Source of the DNA: Micromonospora rhizosphaerae
GTDB lineage: Bacteria; Actinomycetota; Actinomycetes; Mycobacteriales; Micromonosporaceae
Assembly: GCF_900091465.1 (NCBI RefSeq)
Contig: NZ_FMHV01000002.1
Location: 2,728,001-2,792,000, forward strand
Direction of reading: 5' to 3'
Length of the DNA: 64,000 nucleotides
Position numbers and translations under genes: made by a program. The notes beneath the pieces were generated by a model. It did not search any database. It was not told the origin of the DNA and saw only the letters and a program-made list of their open reading frames with translations. Positions 8,739-17,223 of the stretch are shown one piece after another. The stretch's first letter is position 1, and each line of letters opens with the position of its first letter.

Positions 8739-9014
8739 ATGGGGCACGACGTGCGTGTGTTGTTATCGACCTATTGGGGACGCGGTGAGGTCGGACCGCT
8801 GGTGGGACTGGCGGTGGGGTTGCGGGCGCTCGGCGCGGAGGCGCGGGTGTGCGCGCCGCCCGACTGGGCGAAGCGGCCGGCCGACTCGTCAGAGGGAAGG
8901 CAACGAGAGATGAGGACGTGCCCAACAAGAGGTTCGACAGAGCTCGAGACGCCGGTGGTTCGACCGGCCAGCGCAGGGCAACGGAGCACGGCTGCCCCGG
9001 AGGTATCGGAATGA
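8739..9014 (+). pseudogene. GT1-family glycosyltransferase stub, now the leader frame of rph
   Basis: The first ~46 codons (VRVLLSTYWGRGEVGPLVGL, LRALGAEARVCAPPD) are the unmistakable N-terminus of a GT-B (GT1) glycosyltransferase of the antibiotic or rifampin glycosyltransferase type. After this the homology ends and a 45-codon tail of low-complexity sequence runs to TGA at 9012-9014. That stop overlaps the rph ATG (ATGA), so ribosomes leaving this frame could restart on rph. The 91-codon product cannot be an active transferase, being about one ninth of the normal length. Either a glycosyltransferase gene behind the RAE was deleted down to its start, or the RAE with the start was captured by rph. 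Confidence 0.7.
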
Positions 9015-11608
9015 TCGAGCAGTACGTGTTGGATCTTCAAGCTGTTGACGAGATGCAGGTCGCGGTCGTTGGCGGCAAGGGCGCGCACCTGGGCGGGCTG
9101 TCGCGGATCGACGGCATCCGCGTGCCGGCTGGCTTTTGCGTCACGACGGACGCCTTCCGGCGGATCATGGCGGAAGCGCCGTCGATCGACAGTCGGCTCG
9201 ATCAGCTGTCGCGCCTGAACCCGGACGACCGGGAGGCGATCCGCACGCTTAGCGCGGAGATCCGCCGGACCATCGAAGGGATCGCCATCCCCGACGATCT
9301 GACGGCGGCGATCACCCGCGCCCTCGCCCAGCTCGGCGAGCACGCCGCCTACGCCGTCCGATCCAGCGCGACGGCAGAGGACCTGCCGACGGCCTCCTTC
9401 GCCGGCCAGCAGGACACGTACCTGAACGTCGTGGGCCCGGCCGCGATCCTCCAGCACGTCAGCCGGTGCTGGGCCTCGCTGTTCACCGAGCGGGCCGTGA
9501 CCTACCGCCAGCGCAACGGCATCGACCACCGTACGGTCCACATGGCCGTGGTCGTGCAGCAGATGGTCTTCCCGCATGCGGCCGGCATAATGTTCACAGC
9601 CGACCCCATCACGTCCAACCGAAGGGTCGCCTCCGTAGAGGCCAGCTTCGGCCTCGGCGAGGCCTTGGTCTCCGGCCTGGTGAACCCGGACGTCTACAAC
9701 GTGCGCGACGGCGAAATCGTCGCCAAGGCGATCGCCGCCAAGCAGCGTGCGGTTCACGCCTCGCCGGCGGGCGGGACGCAGGAACAGGCGATCGACCCGG
9801 AGCGGCAGGAGCAGCCGGCGCTGACGGATGCGCAGGTCGTGTGGCTGGCGCAGCTCGGCCGGCGGATCGAAGCGCACTTCGGCCGCCCCCAGGACATCGA
9901 ATGGTGCCTGGTCGACGACGGCTTCCAGATCGTCCAGAGCCGGCCGATCACCACGCTGTTCCCCATCCCCGAGTCCGGCGACCGGGAGAACCACGTCTAT
10001 GTCTCCGTCGGGCATCAGCAGATGATGACCGACCCCATGAAGCCCCTGGGGCTCTCCTTCTGGCAGATGACGACCCCCGCGCCCATGGCCGAGGCCGGCG
10101 GCCGCCTGTTCGTCGACGTCACCCAGAGGCTGGCCTCGCCGACGAGCCGCGCCGGCCTCCTGGAGCTCGCGGGGAGATCCGATCCGCTGACCGGGGACGC
10201 GCTGCAGACCATCCTCGAGCGCGACGGCTTCATCCGGCCGCTCCCTGACGAGGGTCGCCCCGGACCACCGTTTGGCGGCGCGCCAGCCCCGATCGAGACC
10301 GATCCGGCGATCGTCACCGAGCTGATCGGGCGCAGCGAGGAATCCATCGCCGCCTCGGAACGCGACATCCGCACGAAGTCCGGAGAGGCGCTGCTCGACT
10401 TCATCCGAGCGGACATCCAGGAGCTGAAGCGGATCTTGTTCGATCCGCAGAGCCATCAGGTGTTCATGTCGGCGATGGAGGCCACGTGGTGGCTCAACGA
10501 GCAGCTGGAGGCGTGGCTGGGCGAGAAGAACGCGGCGGACACGCTCACGCAGTCCGTGCCCCACAACGTCACGTCGGAGATGGGGCTGGCGCTCCTGGGC
10601 GTCGCTGACGTGATCCGCCCACATCCGGACGTGGTGGCGTTTCTGCAGCACGTCGAGGACGAGGGTTTCCTGGACGAGCTGCCCAAGCTCGCGGGCGGGC
10701 GGGAAGCGCGAGACGCCATCGAGGACTGGCTCGACAAGTACGGCATGCGCTGCGTCGGCGAGATCGACATCACGCGGCCGCGTTGGAGTGAACGCCCCTC
10801 CACGCTCGTGCCCATGATCCTCGGCAACATCAAGAACTTCGAGCCGGGAGCCGGCGAACGGCGCTTCGAACAAGGGCGGCAGGAGGCCTGGAAGAAGGAG
10901 CAGGAGCTGCTGGAACGCTTGCGGGCCCTGCCGGACGGGGAGCGCAAGGCCGAAGAGACGAAGCGGATGATCGACCGGGTCCGGACCTTCATCGGGTACC
11001 GGGAGTATCCGAAGTACGGCATGGTCAGCCGCTACTTCGTGTACAAGCAGGCCTTGTTGGAAGAAGCCGAGCGCCTCGTGCAGGCCCACGTACTTCGTGA
11101 GAAGGAAGACATCTTCTACCTCACGTTCCAGGAGCTCCACGACGTCGTGCGCAGGAACCGCGTGGATGACCAGCTCATCGGCCGGCGCAAGGACGCGTTC
11201 AGGTCGTATCAAGCGCTCACGCCGCCCCGGGTGCTCACGTCGGATGGCGAGGTCATCGCCGGGGCGTACCGACGCGACGATATGCCGGCCGGCGCGCTGA
11301 TCGGCCTACCGGTCTCCGCCGGGACCGTCGAAGGGCGGGCCCGCGTCATCCTGGACATGGCACGGGCCGATCTCGAACCGGGCGACATCCTCGTCACGGC
11401 CCACACGGACCCCAGCTGGACGCCCCTCTTTGTCGCCATCGCAGGCTTAGTGACGGAGGTCGGAGGATTGATGACTCACGGCGCAGTGATCGCACGGGAG
11501 TACGGCCTGCCGGCCGTCGTCGGCGTGGTAGATGCCACCCGACTGATCCCCGATGGGCAGCGGATCCGCGTGCACGGAACCGACGGGTACGTCGAGATTC
11601 TGCCTTGA
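9011..11608 (+). CDS. rph: Rifamycin-inactivating phosphotransferase
   Basis: Cytosolic three-domain dikinase-like enzyme of 865 residues. It transfers the beta-phosphate of ATP to the C21 hydroxyl of rifamycins, yielding AMP and phosphate. The N-terminal ATP-grasp domain (about 1-320) has VGGKGAHLGGLSRI, YAVRSSATAEDLPTASFAGQ, GIMFTADPITSN and VQSRPITTL. The central rifamycin-binding domain (about 330-755) has VGHQQMMTDPMKPLG. The swivelling C-terminal domain carries the phosphorylated His823 in LMTHGAVIAREYGLPA. ATG 9011 has GGAGG seven bases upstream and overlaps the stop of the preceding stub. PEP synthase shares the first and last domains but not the central one, and the RAE upstream supports the resistance role. 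It should be rifamycin-inducible. Confidence 0.95.
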   Translation: MIEQYVLDLQAVDEMQVAVVGGKGAHLGGLSRIDGIRVPAGFCVTTDAFRRIMAEAPSIDSRLDQLSRLNPDDREAIRTLSAEIRRTIEGIAIPDDLTAAITRALAQLGEHAAYAVRSSATAEDLPTASFAGQQDTYLNVVGPAAILQHVSRCWASLFTERAVTYRQRNGIDHRTVHMAVVVQQMVFPHAAGIMFTADPITSNRRVASVEASFGLGEALVSGLVNPDVYNVRDGEIVAKAIAAKQRAVHASPAGGTQEQAIDPERQEQPALTDAQVVWLAQLGRRIEAHFGRPQDIEWCLVDDGFQIVQSRPITTLFPIPESGDRENHVYVSVGHQQMMTDPMKPLGLSFWQMTTPAPMAEAGGRLFVDVTQRLASPTSRAGLLELAGRSDPLTGDALQTILERDGFIRPLPDEGRPGPPFGGAPAPIETDPAIVTELIGRSEESIAASERDIRTKSGEALLDFIRADIQELKRILFDPQSHQVFMSAMEATWWLNEQLEAWLGEKNAADTLTQSVPHNVTSEMGLALLGVADVIRPHPDVVAFLQHVEDEGFLDELPKLAGGREARDAIEDWLDKYGMRCVGEIDITRPRWSERPSTLVPMILGNIKNFEPGAGERRFEQGRQEAWKKEQELLERLRALPDGERKAEETKRMIDRVRTFIGYREYPKYGMVSRYFVYKQALLEEAERLVQAHVLREKEDIFYLTFQELHDVVRRNRVDDQLIGRRKDAFRSYQALTPPRVLTSDGEVIAGAYRRDDMPAGALIGLPVSAGTVEGRARVILDMARADLEPGDILVTAHTDPSWTPLFVAIAGLVTEVGGLMTHGAVIAREYGLPAVVGVVDATRLIPDGQRIRVHGTDGYVEILP

Positions 11609-11814
11609 CTGATCACACCGGGAACGCCCATCCGTAGCTTCCGGCCAAAACAACGCCAAGCAGTTGATCTTTCTGGGTCAGCGGTCGACGGTGAGCCGGG
11701 CGGTGGCGGCGTCGAGGTCGTCGTCGGTGGGCAGGGACTTCCAAATTCGTCAGATGGGAGCTTCGGACTGGACCGGCGCTGATGATCTGCGCACCGGAGT
11801 CGCTACGGCTCGAC
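11609..11814. other. Intergenic region with gene debris
   Basis: A short minus-strand coding-like end (SLPTDDDLDAATARLTVDR then stop, about 11678-11740) is visible but preceded by a stop. Family not recognised. Confidence 0.3.
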
Positions 11815-12405
11815 TTCCTCGGTCGCTACGGTCGCACCCACGACGTCGGGGTCCATTGGCCCCAGCGATGGCGATGATTGGCTGCGACGAGCGATTGTGC
11901 TCGTACCGGCGTGCTCACCGAGGAGGAACTGTAGGTGATCGAGGGCGAAGTGGTGCGCTGGGCGGTGGACGGCTATCACGTCACCGCCGGCTTCCTGCCG
12001 GTAATCATCGGTTGGGTCGCCGACCCGGACGACGACGTCGCTGCCCGGTCGGCGGCCCTGCTGCCCCGGTTGCCGCCTGGCCCAGCGGCATCGCATGTCC
12101 TGATCGACGTGCCACCGCGGCGGGTCCCAGTCCGCGCCAGCGCTAGCCTCGCGCTGGCCCACTCGCCGCAACCCGATCCTCGAATCGATCAACAGCTGCA
12201 CGATCTGCTCGACGTGCCGGCTGAGCCGGTGGTCATCACCGACCGGCATCGCCCTGGCTTACCGCCTCGGCGGCCACCTACCGGATCAGGCGCGGTCGAT
12301 CTTGATCGACGCGTCCACCCGGATCGCCTGCCGGCGGTGGCCGGATGGGATCGCGCTCTGCGCGGCTTCGTGATGCTGGCCCTGCAACGCCTCAAGAGCA
12401 GCTGA
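11815..12405 (+). pseudogene. Degraded HEAT-repeat protein gene
   Basis: Reading 11815 onward gives LDFLGRYGRTHDVGVHWPQ before a stop. After a frameshift, 11935-12405 reads VVRWAVDGYHVTAGFLPVI, GWVADPDDDVAARSAALLPRLP, RASASLALAHSPQPDPRIDQ and then the fragment VMLALQRLKSS. The repeating pattern of ADPDxDVAARxAALLxxLP with ASASLALA is that of HEAT or armadillo-like scaffolds in actinomycetes. Parts between the repeats are lost. Function unknown; not expressed as a whole. Confidence 0.45.
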
Positions 12406-12734
12406 CGAGGCCAACTCGGCCGGGCAAGGCCAGGCCAATGCCGACCGAGCCATGCCACGGACACGGACCACAGCTCGCGAACAAGATCAACCAGCGTCCG
12501 CTCATGCCGCCGAGGGCGCTCGGCAACGATGGCGCGCCGACGGACCCCGGATCGTCGTTGCCTGACCGCGGACATGAGCACAGCCGGCTCAGCGCCGCGA
12601 GCGGTCCAGCCCACGGCCCGCAATGCCTGCTCGATCTCATCGCCAAGGTGCTCCGCCGTCGAGGGTTTCTCAGGTGGTGGCCGTGGCCGATCGGCGGTCC
12701 GGCGCAATTGGCTGCACGGTCCCTTCGGCAGGCT
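12406..12734. other. Intergenic region, possible antisense fragment
   Basis: A minus-strand stretch around 12500-12700 (HLGDEIEQALRAVGWTARG) has coding-like composition but no recognised family and no supported start. Otherwise empty. Confidence 0.3.
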
Positions 12735-13175
12735 TCAGCTGAGCTGTTCGGCCAGTCCGACGATGATGCCCTCCGGGCCGCGGACGTAGCAGAGCCGATA
12801 GCTGTCCTCGTACTGCGCCAGCTCGCCGACGAGTTCGGCGCCGTGGGTACGCAGGCGGGCAACGACGTCCTCGATGTCGTCGACGGCGAACATGATGCGA
12901 CGAATGCCCAGCGTGTTCGCCGGTGCATCCTTCGGCTCGGCGCTGATCGCCTTCGGCGTATGGAACATTGCCAGCTCGATCCGGCCGTGGCCGTCCGGGG
13001 TCCGCAGCATTGCGATGTCCTGTCGGACGTCGTCGATCCCGATGACACGCTCGACCCAGCGTCCCTCGATTGGCCCCTTGCCCTCCAGCTCCATGCCGAG
13101 TTCGACGAAGAACGCAATTACAGCGTCGAGATCGTCGACAACGATGAGGACGTTGTCCATCCGCTGGATCGTCAT
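12735..13175 (-). CDS. VOC-superfamily (glyoxalase/dioxygenase fold) protein
   Basis: Soluble 146-residue protein with two beta-alpha-beta-beta-beta units: RMDNVLIVVDDLDAVIAFFVELGME at the N-terminus and IRRIMFAVDDIEDVVARLRTHGAEL then CYVRGPEGIIVGLAEQL at the C-terminus. The final E-containing strand (PEGIIVGLAEQ) is the usual metal-ligand strand. ATG 13175 has AAGGAG 8 bases upstream. Most relatives are annotated only as VOC proteins. It could be an isomerase, a lyase or an antibiotic-binding protein, and nothing nearby decides this. Confidence 0.88.
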   Translation of the reverse strand: MTIQRMDNVLIVVDDLDAVIAFFVELGMELEGKGPIEGRWVERVIGIDDVRQDIAMLRTPDGHGRIELAMFHTPKAISAEPKDAPANTLGIRRIMFAVDDIEDVVARLRTHGAELVGELAQYEDSYRLCYVRGPEGIIVGLAEQLS

Positions 13176-13472
13176 GCAGGGTCTCCTTAGCCTTGTGCGG
13201 CCACGGTGGCCGCATCCACTCCTGAGACGGAGCCGCCAGGCCGTTCTCGACAGACTGTGCACCACCTTCTGCGGGAAATCTCGTGACGCGGCGGTGCCCA
13301 TCACGCGCCAGCCGTACCGCTTCGGACGAAAACACCGCAGGCCAGTCGGACGAGTACAGGATGTGTGAGCGGATCCCGGGTCAGGGCGCGCGACGCCCGA
13401 AGGCCCGCTCTGGTGCTCGAACGACGCTACGGTTGAAGTCGCGGTCCGTCCCCTTGTAAGGAGCGCCCAGCC
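13176..13472. other. Intergenic region
   Basis: Divergent promoter space between the VOC gene and the Imm-5-like gene. AAGGAG before ATG 13473 is the only signal seen. Confidence 0.5.
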
Positions 13473-13988
13473 ATGATCCTCCCGAGGGTTCGGGACCCTC
13501 GCTTCATCACGCTTCGTCGCGGTGGGACCCTCACTGATTCGGATCATCATCTGCTCGCTCTTTGGGCGGCGTCGTGCGCGGAGCACGTCCTTCACCTGTT
13601 CGAGTCGGTTCAGCCTGAGGACCCGCGACCACGTGAAGCGATCGAGCACGCCCGCGCCTGGGTGCGTGGTGAGGTCAAGATGATGCAGGCTCGCGCGGCG
13701 GGCGGCCATGCAATGGGCGCGGCCAGAGACCTGAGTGGGGCAGCACGGCATGCCGCGTACGCTGCTGGCCAGGCGGGGGCCGTCGCACACGTCGCCGCGC
13801 ACGAACTCGGTGCGGCCGCCTATGCGATCAAGGCCGTACGTGCTGCCGCGCCGGAAGGCGAGAGCGATGCCGCAGGGCGACTCGAGTGCCGATGGCAGCG
13901 TGACCAAATCCCGGAGGCGATTCGCGAGCTCGTGCTCGACGACCAGCGGTTGCGGAACGACATCTGCTGGTCGGTGTTTGACTGCTGA
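13473..13988 (+). CDS. Putative immunity protein, Imm-5-like
   Basis: 171-residue helical, alanine-rich protein. Signature stretches are LTDSDHHLLALWAASCAEHVL, PREAIEHARAWVRGEVKMMQAR, ARHAAYAAGQAGAVAHVAAHE, AAAYAIKAVRAAA and WQRDQIPEAIRELVLDDQRLR. These fit the actinobacterial family called putative immunity protein (Imm-5-like; sometimes mis-named exonuclease SbcC). The function rests on family association with polymorphic toxin loci; no toxin gene is seen beside it. ATG 13473 follows AAGGAG at 8-9 bases. A degraded SUKH-4 immunity gene lies 0.8 kb downstream, so the patch may be a leftover immunity island. Confidence 0.8.
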   Translation: MILPRVRDPRFITLRRGGTLTDSDHHLLALWAASCAEHVLHLFESVQPEDPRPREAIEHARAWVRGEVKMMQARAAGGHAMGAARDLSGAARHAAYAAGQAGAVAHVAAHELGAAAYAIKAVRAAAPEGESDAAGRLECRWQRDQIPEAIRELVLDDQRLRNDICWSVFDC

Positions 13989-14129
13989 GCGGGCGTGGGG
14001 CTGCGGACCCACCCCAGCGCTCATTCGAATCTGCCGCTGGTCGGGCAACGCCGGCGCGGAGTCCAGAAATGGCGGATGAGCATGTAGAGCAAGCCCACCC
14101 ACGAGGCGGCCGCCGCCGCCGTTGCCTAC

Positions 14130-14516
14130 GTGGCGAGCTTGTTCTCAGGCCTCGACGACGCTGTCGAGGAGGTGGAATACGAGTTCTACGACCGGGTGAC
14201 CCTGATCGACGCCGGCGCGAACACCAGCCAGATCACATGCTCGCGCTGGTGTCGGGATATCGGTCTGGACTGGCCGGGCGACCTGGTCAGGGGAAATGGC
14301 AGCCTGAGTTTCGACCACCTGGACGTGACAGTGCCCTGCTGCGCTTCCGTCGTACCGCTGAACAGGCTGCACTACGACTGGCCCATCGGTTTCGCGCGGT
14401 TCGAGGTGAGCGCCATGAACCTGACTCGAGCGCAATACGAACTCGACACAGACGAACTCGCCAGGGTAGCTGACCTCCTCGGCCACCCAGTTGAGCAGAT
14501 CCTCGCTCACTATTGA
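14130..14516 (+). CDS. Conserved hypothetical protein with Cys-rich core
   Basis: Frame of 128 residues from GTG 14130. The same frame is open back to a TAG at 14083-14085, reading SKPTHEAAAAAVAYVASLF, which looks like the true N-terminus without a start codon, so the 5' end may be damaged. Features are ASLFSGLDDAVEEVEYEFYD, then a zinc-ribbon-like centre (ITCSRW-C and VTVPCCASVVPL) and a C-terminal half ARFEVSAMNLTRAQYELD, DELARVADLLGHPVEQILAHY. The cysteine spacing C-x3-C with CC 40 residues later suggests a decayed or unusual ribbon. Not assigned to a pathway; other actinomycete proteins of this type occur beside immunity genes. Confidence 0.6.
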   Translation: MASLFSGLDDAVEEVEYEFYDRVTLIDAGANTSQITCSRWCRDIGLDWPGDLVRGNGSLSFDHLDVTVPCCASVVPLNRLHYDWPIGFARFEVSAMNLTRAQYELDTDELARVADLLGHPVEQILAHY

Positions 14517-14752
14517 CCACCAAACCGAAGAGGCAGCCGGTGCCTGCCGCCGCACGTCCCTATGAGCGGATGCGCGGATCTGCCGCCGCCCCGGCGTCAC
14601 GGTCCGTGACGGAGGTAAGGCCTCGCTCGTTGCGCTGTCTTGCCGATGAGGGGGTGGCCTGGTGACTGACCTCGGATACGACGTTCGGCCATTAGCTAGC
14701 CTCCCGATCGTGGCAGTAGGCAATCTCCCGAGTCCTCCTGACTTCGAATCAG

Positions 14753-15166
14753 TTGAGGCGTGGGCTGGAGTTGGACGGGTCATCCGTGCTGGGCTTCGGA
14801 CGTGGCCGGGTGGCGCCTCCCACCCAGCAGAAGGCGGCATTGACTTCGTGCGGCGTGCCGCTGTTGGAAGGGGTGGTCGACGTGACCCTGTTCGCAGCGG
14901 AGCTGAGGAATGGGAAGTATCGCCTCGCCGGGACCAGGAGCGAGCTCTACCACGCCGGTTACATCTACCTCGCCGAGCCGGAGACCGGGCTGGTGTCAGT
15001 GCTGCAGCCATCCAGCGGACATCTCAGGTTCGTCAACTCGTCGATTAACCACTGGCTGTGCTTGCTGCACTTGGTCGGCATGTGGTTCTCGAGTTCGACA
15101 GCGATCCAGACTTGGGATGAGTACCTGGCAAAGGAGCTGGCGTCGCGTAAGCCGAGCCTGCACCGC
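14753..15166 (+). pseudogene. SUKH-4 immunity family fragment
   Basis: The frame reads FGRGRVAPPTQQKAALTSCG, VPLLEGVVDVTLFAAELRNG, TRSELYHAGYIYLAEPETGL, SGHLRFVNSSINHWLCLLHL and MWFSSSTAIQTWDEYLA. These are the hallmark strands of the SUKH-4 (SMI1/KNR4 superfamily) immunity domain. The N-terminal start is unclear (TTG 14753, no ribosome binding site). At about 15166 the frame runs directly into sequence of a different family, so the C-terminus was replaced. SUKH proteins neutralise nuclease toxins of contact-dependent systems; no toxin is present here. Confidence 0.7.
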
Positions 15167-15465
15167 ATGGTGCCACCGGTGTCGCGCTTGTCGGCGACCC
15201 CGGTTCCTGGACCAAGCGCTGCGGCAAGTTACTTGCGGGCGGTCCGCCCCCGTTGACGGAGGCGGACCGACGGTGGGTCCGGTATGGGCTGACCGACCTG
15301 CTCGACGACCTGGACCACGCCAACGATGATGGGGAGACAACCGTCATCGGAGTTTTCGCCTGGCGTTTGGCGGATGGCGGGTAAGGCGGCCCTGAAACTC
15401 AACGACCACTGGTCCGGCACCGGCAAATGGCTCCTGCGAGAACTGCGCGAGTTTTCGCCCGGAAC
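15167..15465 (+). pseudogene. Nucleotidyltransferase-family C-terminal fragment
   Basis: In the frame beginning near 15222 the sequence reads KLLAGGPPPLTEADRRWVRY, GLTDLLDDLDHANDDGETTV and, after a stop and shift at 15383-15385, ALKLNDHWSGTGKWLLRELREF. This run is typical of the helical C-terminal half of small nucleotidyltransferase-domain proteins of actinomycetes. The N-terminal catalytic GSxxxG/DxD half is missing. It abuts the SUKH-4 fragment, which marks a recombination scar. Confidence 0.5.
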
Positions 15466-15508
15466 GGCGGCCGAATCGCTTGCAGCCCAGAGGCGACCTG
15501 CCGTAGGC

Positions 15509-16012
15509 TCACGCCTCGCCGTGCACCATCCACTGCTTTCCGTCGATCAGCTCCCGGACGGCGTCCAAATGACCGGCGTGGCAAGCGGTTTCGGTGATCA
15601 CATGCAGCATGATCTCGCGGGCGGTGTGCAGCCGGAAGCTGCCAAACTTGTTCGCCGGCCACCAGGCGGGCGGGGTGTCCATCGGGGTTTCGCGAATGAC
15701 CGTGTTGGTCGCGTCGATGGAGGTGCGATACCGGTTCAGGATATCCTCCGGCGATACGGACGGGTCGACGTTCCACACGTTCTCGGTGTGCGGCAAGGCT
15801 TCGATCACCGAGGTTTGGCCGGCGATGACGGCGTTGAACCAGAACCGCTCGACGTCGAGGGCGAGATGGTTGACCAGACCGAGGCAGCTCCACCCGGACG
15901 GCAGCACGGGGCGGCGCAGGTCCTTGTCGCTCAAGCCCTCCAGGGCCCCGATGATGTGACGGCGCTGGCCGTCTAGATAGGACAGTAAGGTGGCGGCTTC
16001 GGTCTGCATCAC
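15509..16012 (-). CDS. DinB-like / DUF664 family protein
   Basis: Soluble four-helix-bundle protein of 166-167 residues. It shows the three conserved histidines of the DinB/mycothiol-dependent fold: LVNHLALDVERFW, the HxxxE-like central part (IMLHVITETACHAGHLDAVREL) and the C-terminal GKQWMVHG. Members bind a divalent metal and some use mycothiol as cosubstrate. GTG 16012 or ATG 16009 overlaps the sigma factor stop (GTGATG), so translation is coupled. It is the last gene of the DGPF-sigma operon and may be its effector. Confidence 0.85.
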   Translation of the reverse strand: MMQTEAATLLSYLDGQRRHIIGALEGLSDKDLRRPVLPSGWSCLGLVNHLALDVERFWFNAVIAGQTSVIEALPHTENVWNVDPSVSPEDILNRYRTSIDATNTVIRETPMDTPPAWWPANKFGSFRLHTAREIMLHVITETACHAGHLDAVRELIDGKQWMVHGEA

Positions 16013-17223
16013 AGGTTCTCCAGGTTCTCGTTGGCCCGCTCCAGCAGAGCACGGCGTTCGATGTCGGTGGTTGTCAGGTCGGCGGCGCGGCGGAACAGAG
16101 CGGCGGCGAGCTCGCGATTGCCTTGGCGTGCGGTCAGTTCCGCCTCGGCGGCGATGGTGAGCGGGTAGTCGTCGAGAGCACCGCCGTTGCGGGCCTTGGC
16201 CAGCAACGCCAAACCGGCCTCCGGCCCGTGCGCGAAGCCATGCGCCACAGCGCGATTGAGCTCGACGACGGGCGAGGGTTGTTGCGCGGCAAGCTCGTCG
16301 TAGTAGCCGGCGATGGCCGCCCAGTCGGTGCCGGCGGCGTCGCGGGCGGTGGCATGACCGGCGGCGATGCGAGCTTGCAGGACATAGGGGCCGGCTGACG
16401 GGGTACCCGTCAAAATCTGAACGCCCTCAGCGATCGCCGCGCGATCCCAGGCGGAGCGGTCCTGCCGTTCGAGGGTGAGCAGGTTCCCGTCGGAGTCCCG
16501 GCGGGCCGCGCGGCGTGAATGGTGAAGCAGGAACAGCGCAAGCAGCCCACGGACCTCGGGCTCGCGCGGCATCAGCTCGGCGAGGAGCCGGGCCAAACGG
16601 ATCGCCTCGTCGGCGAAGACCGGTTCGCCGCCCGGGTCGTAGCCCCGGGTGAAAAGCAGGTAGAGGACCGCGAGGACACCTGGCAACCGCTCGTCCAGCG
16701 CGCGCCCGGTCGGCACCCGGTAAGGGATCCGGGCATCGGCGATCTTCGTTTTGGCCCGGGTGAGCCGGCGCGTCATCGTCGACTCTGTGACCAGGAAGGC
16801 GCGGGCGATGTCGGCGGTCGGCACGGCGCAGATCGTGCGCAGAGTCAGCGCAACGCGGGCCTCGAGGGCCAGCGCCGGATGGCAGCACGTGAAAATGAGC
16901 CGGAGCCGGTCGTCCACGATGTCTTCCGCCTCCTGTTCCTCGACGGGCTCCGCCGGCGCCAGCACGGCCAGCTCTTCAAGCTTTCGCCGTTCGACGGACG
17001 CACGGCGGGCGATGTCGATCGCACGATTGCGAGCCACCGTCATCAGCCATCCGCCCGGATTGCCCGGGACGCCCTCCTCGGGCCAGCGTTGCAGGGCAAG
17101 GGTCATAGCGTCCTGGGCGCAATCCTCGGCGAGCGTCCAGTCGCCGGTGATTCGGATAAGCGCGGCCACGATGCGCGGATACGCATCGGTGGCCGCGTCC
17201 CGGACCGCCGTATGCGCGGTCAC
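16009..17223 (-). CDS. RNA polymerase sigma factor, ECF42-type with C-terminal extension
   Basis: 404-residue ECF sigma factor. Region 2 (about 15-90) includes DWTLAEDCAQDAMTLALQRW and NPGGWLMTVARNRAIDIARR. Region 4 (about 115-170) includes ALTLRTICAVPTADIARAF and TESTMTRRLTRAKTKI. The long C-terminal part begins LPGVLAVLYLLFTRGYDP, the mark of ECF42-type factors, and continues with TPR-like helices to residue 404. In this group the C-terminal extension takes the place of an anti-sigma factor, and a DGPF-domain protein is encoded next to it, as here. GTG 17223 overlaps the DGPF stop by four bases (GTGA). Confidence 0.93.
   Translation of the reverse strand: MTAHTAVRDAATDAYPRIVAALIRITGDWTLAEDCAQDAMTLALQRWPEEGVPGNPGGWLMTVARNRAIDIARRASVERRKLEELAVLAPAEPVEEQEAEDIVDDRLRLIFTCCHPALALEARVALTLRTICAVPTADIARAFLVTESTMTRRLTRAKTKIADARIPYRVPTGRALDERLPGVLAVLYLLFTRGYDPGGEPVFADEAIRLARLLAELMPREPEVRGLLALFLLHHSRRAARRDSDGNLLTLERQDRSAWDRAAIAEGVQILTGTPSAGPYVLQARIAAGHATARDAAGTDWAAIAGYYDELAAQQPSPVVELNRAVAHGFAHGPEAGLALLAKARNGGALDDYPLTIAAEAELTARQGNRELAAALFRRAADLTTTDIERRALLERANENLENL

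Noticed and set aside
8771..11212. Long minus-strand open frame opposite rph
   Set aside because: It is the antisense shadow of a clearly conserved gene; composition is rich in His, Arg and Asp and no family is recognised.
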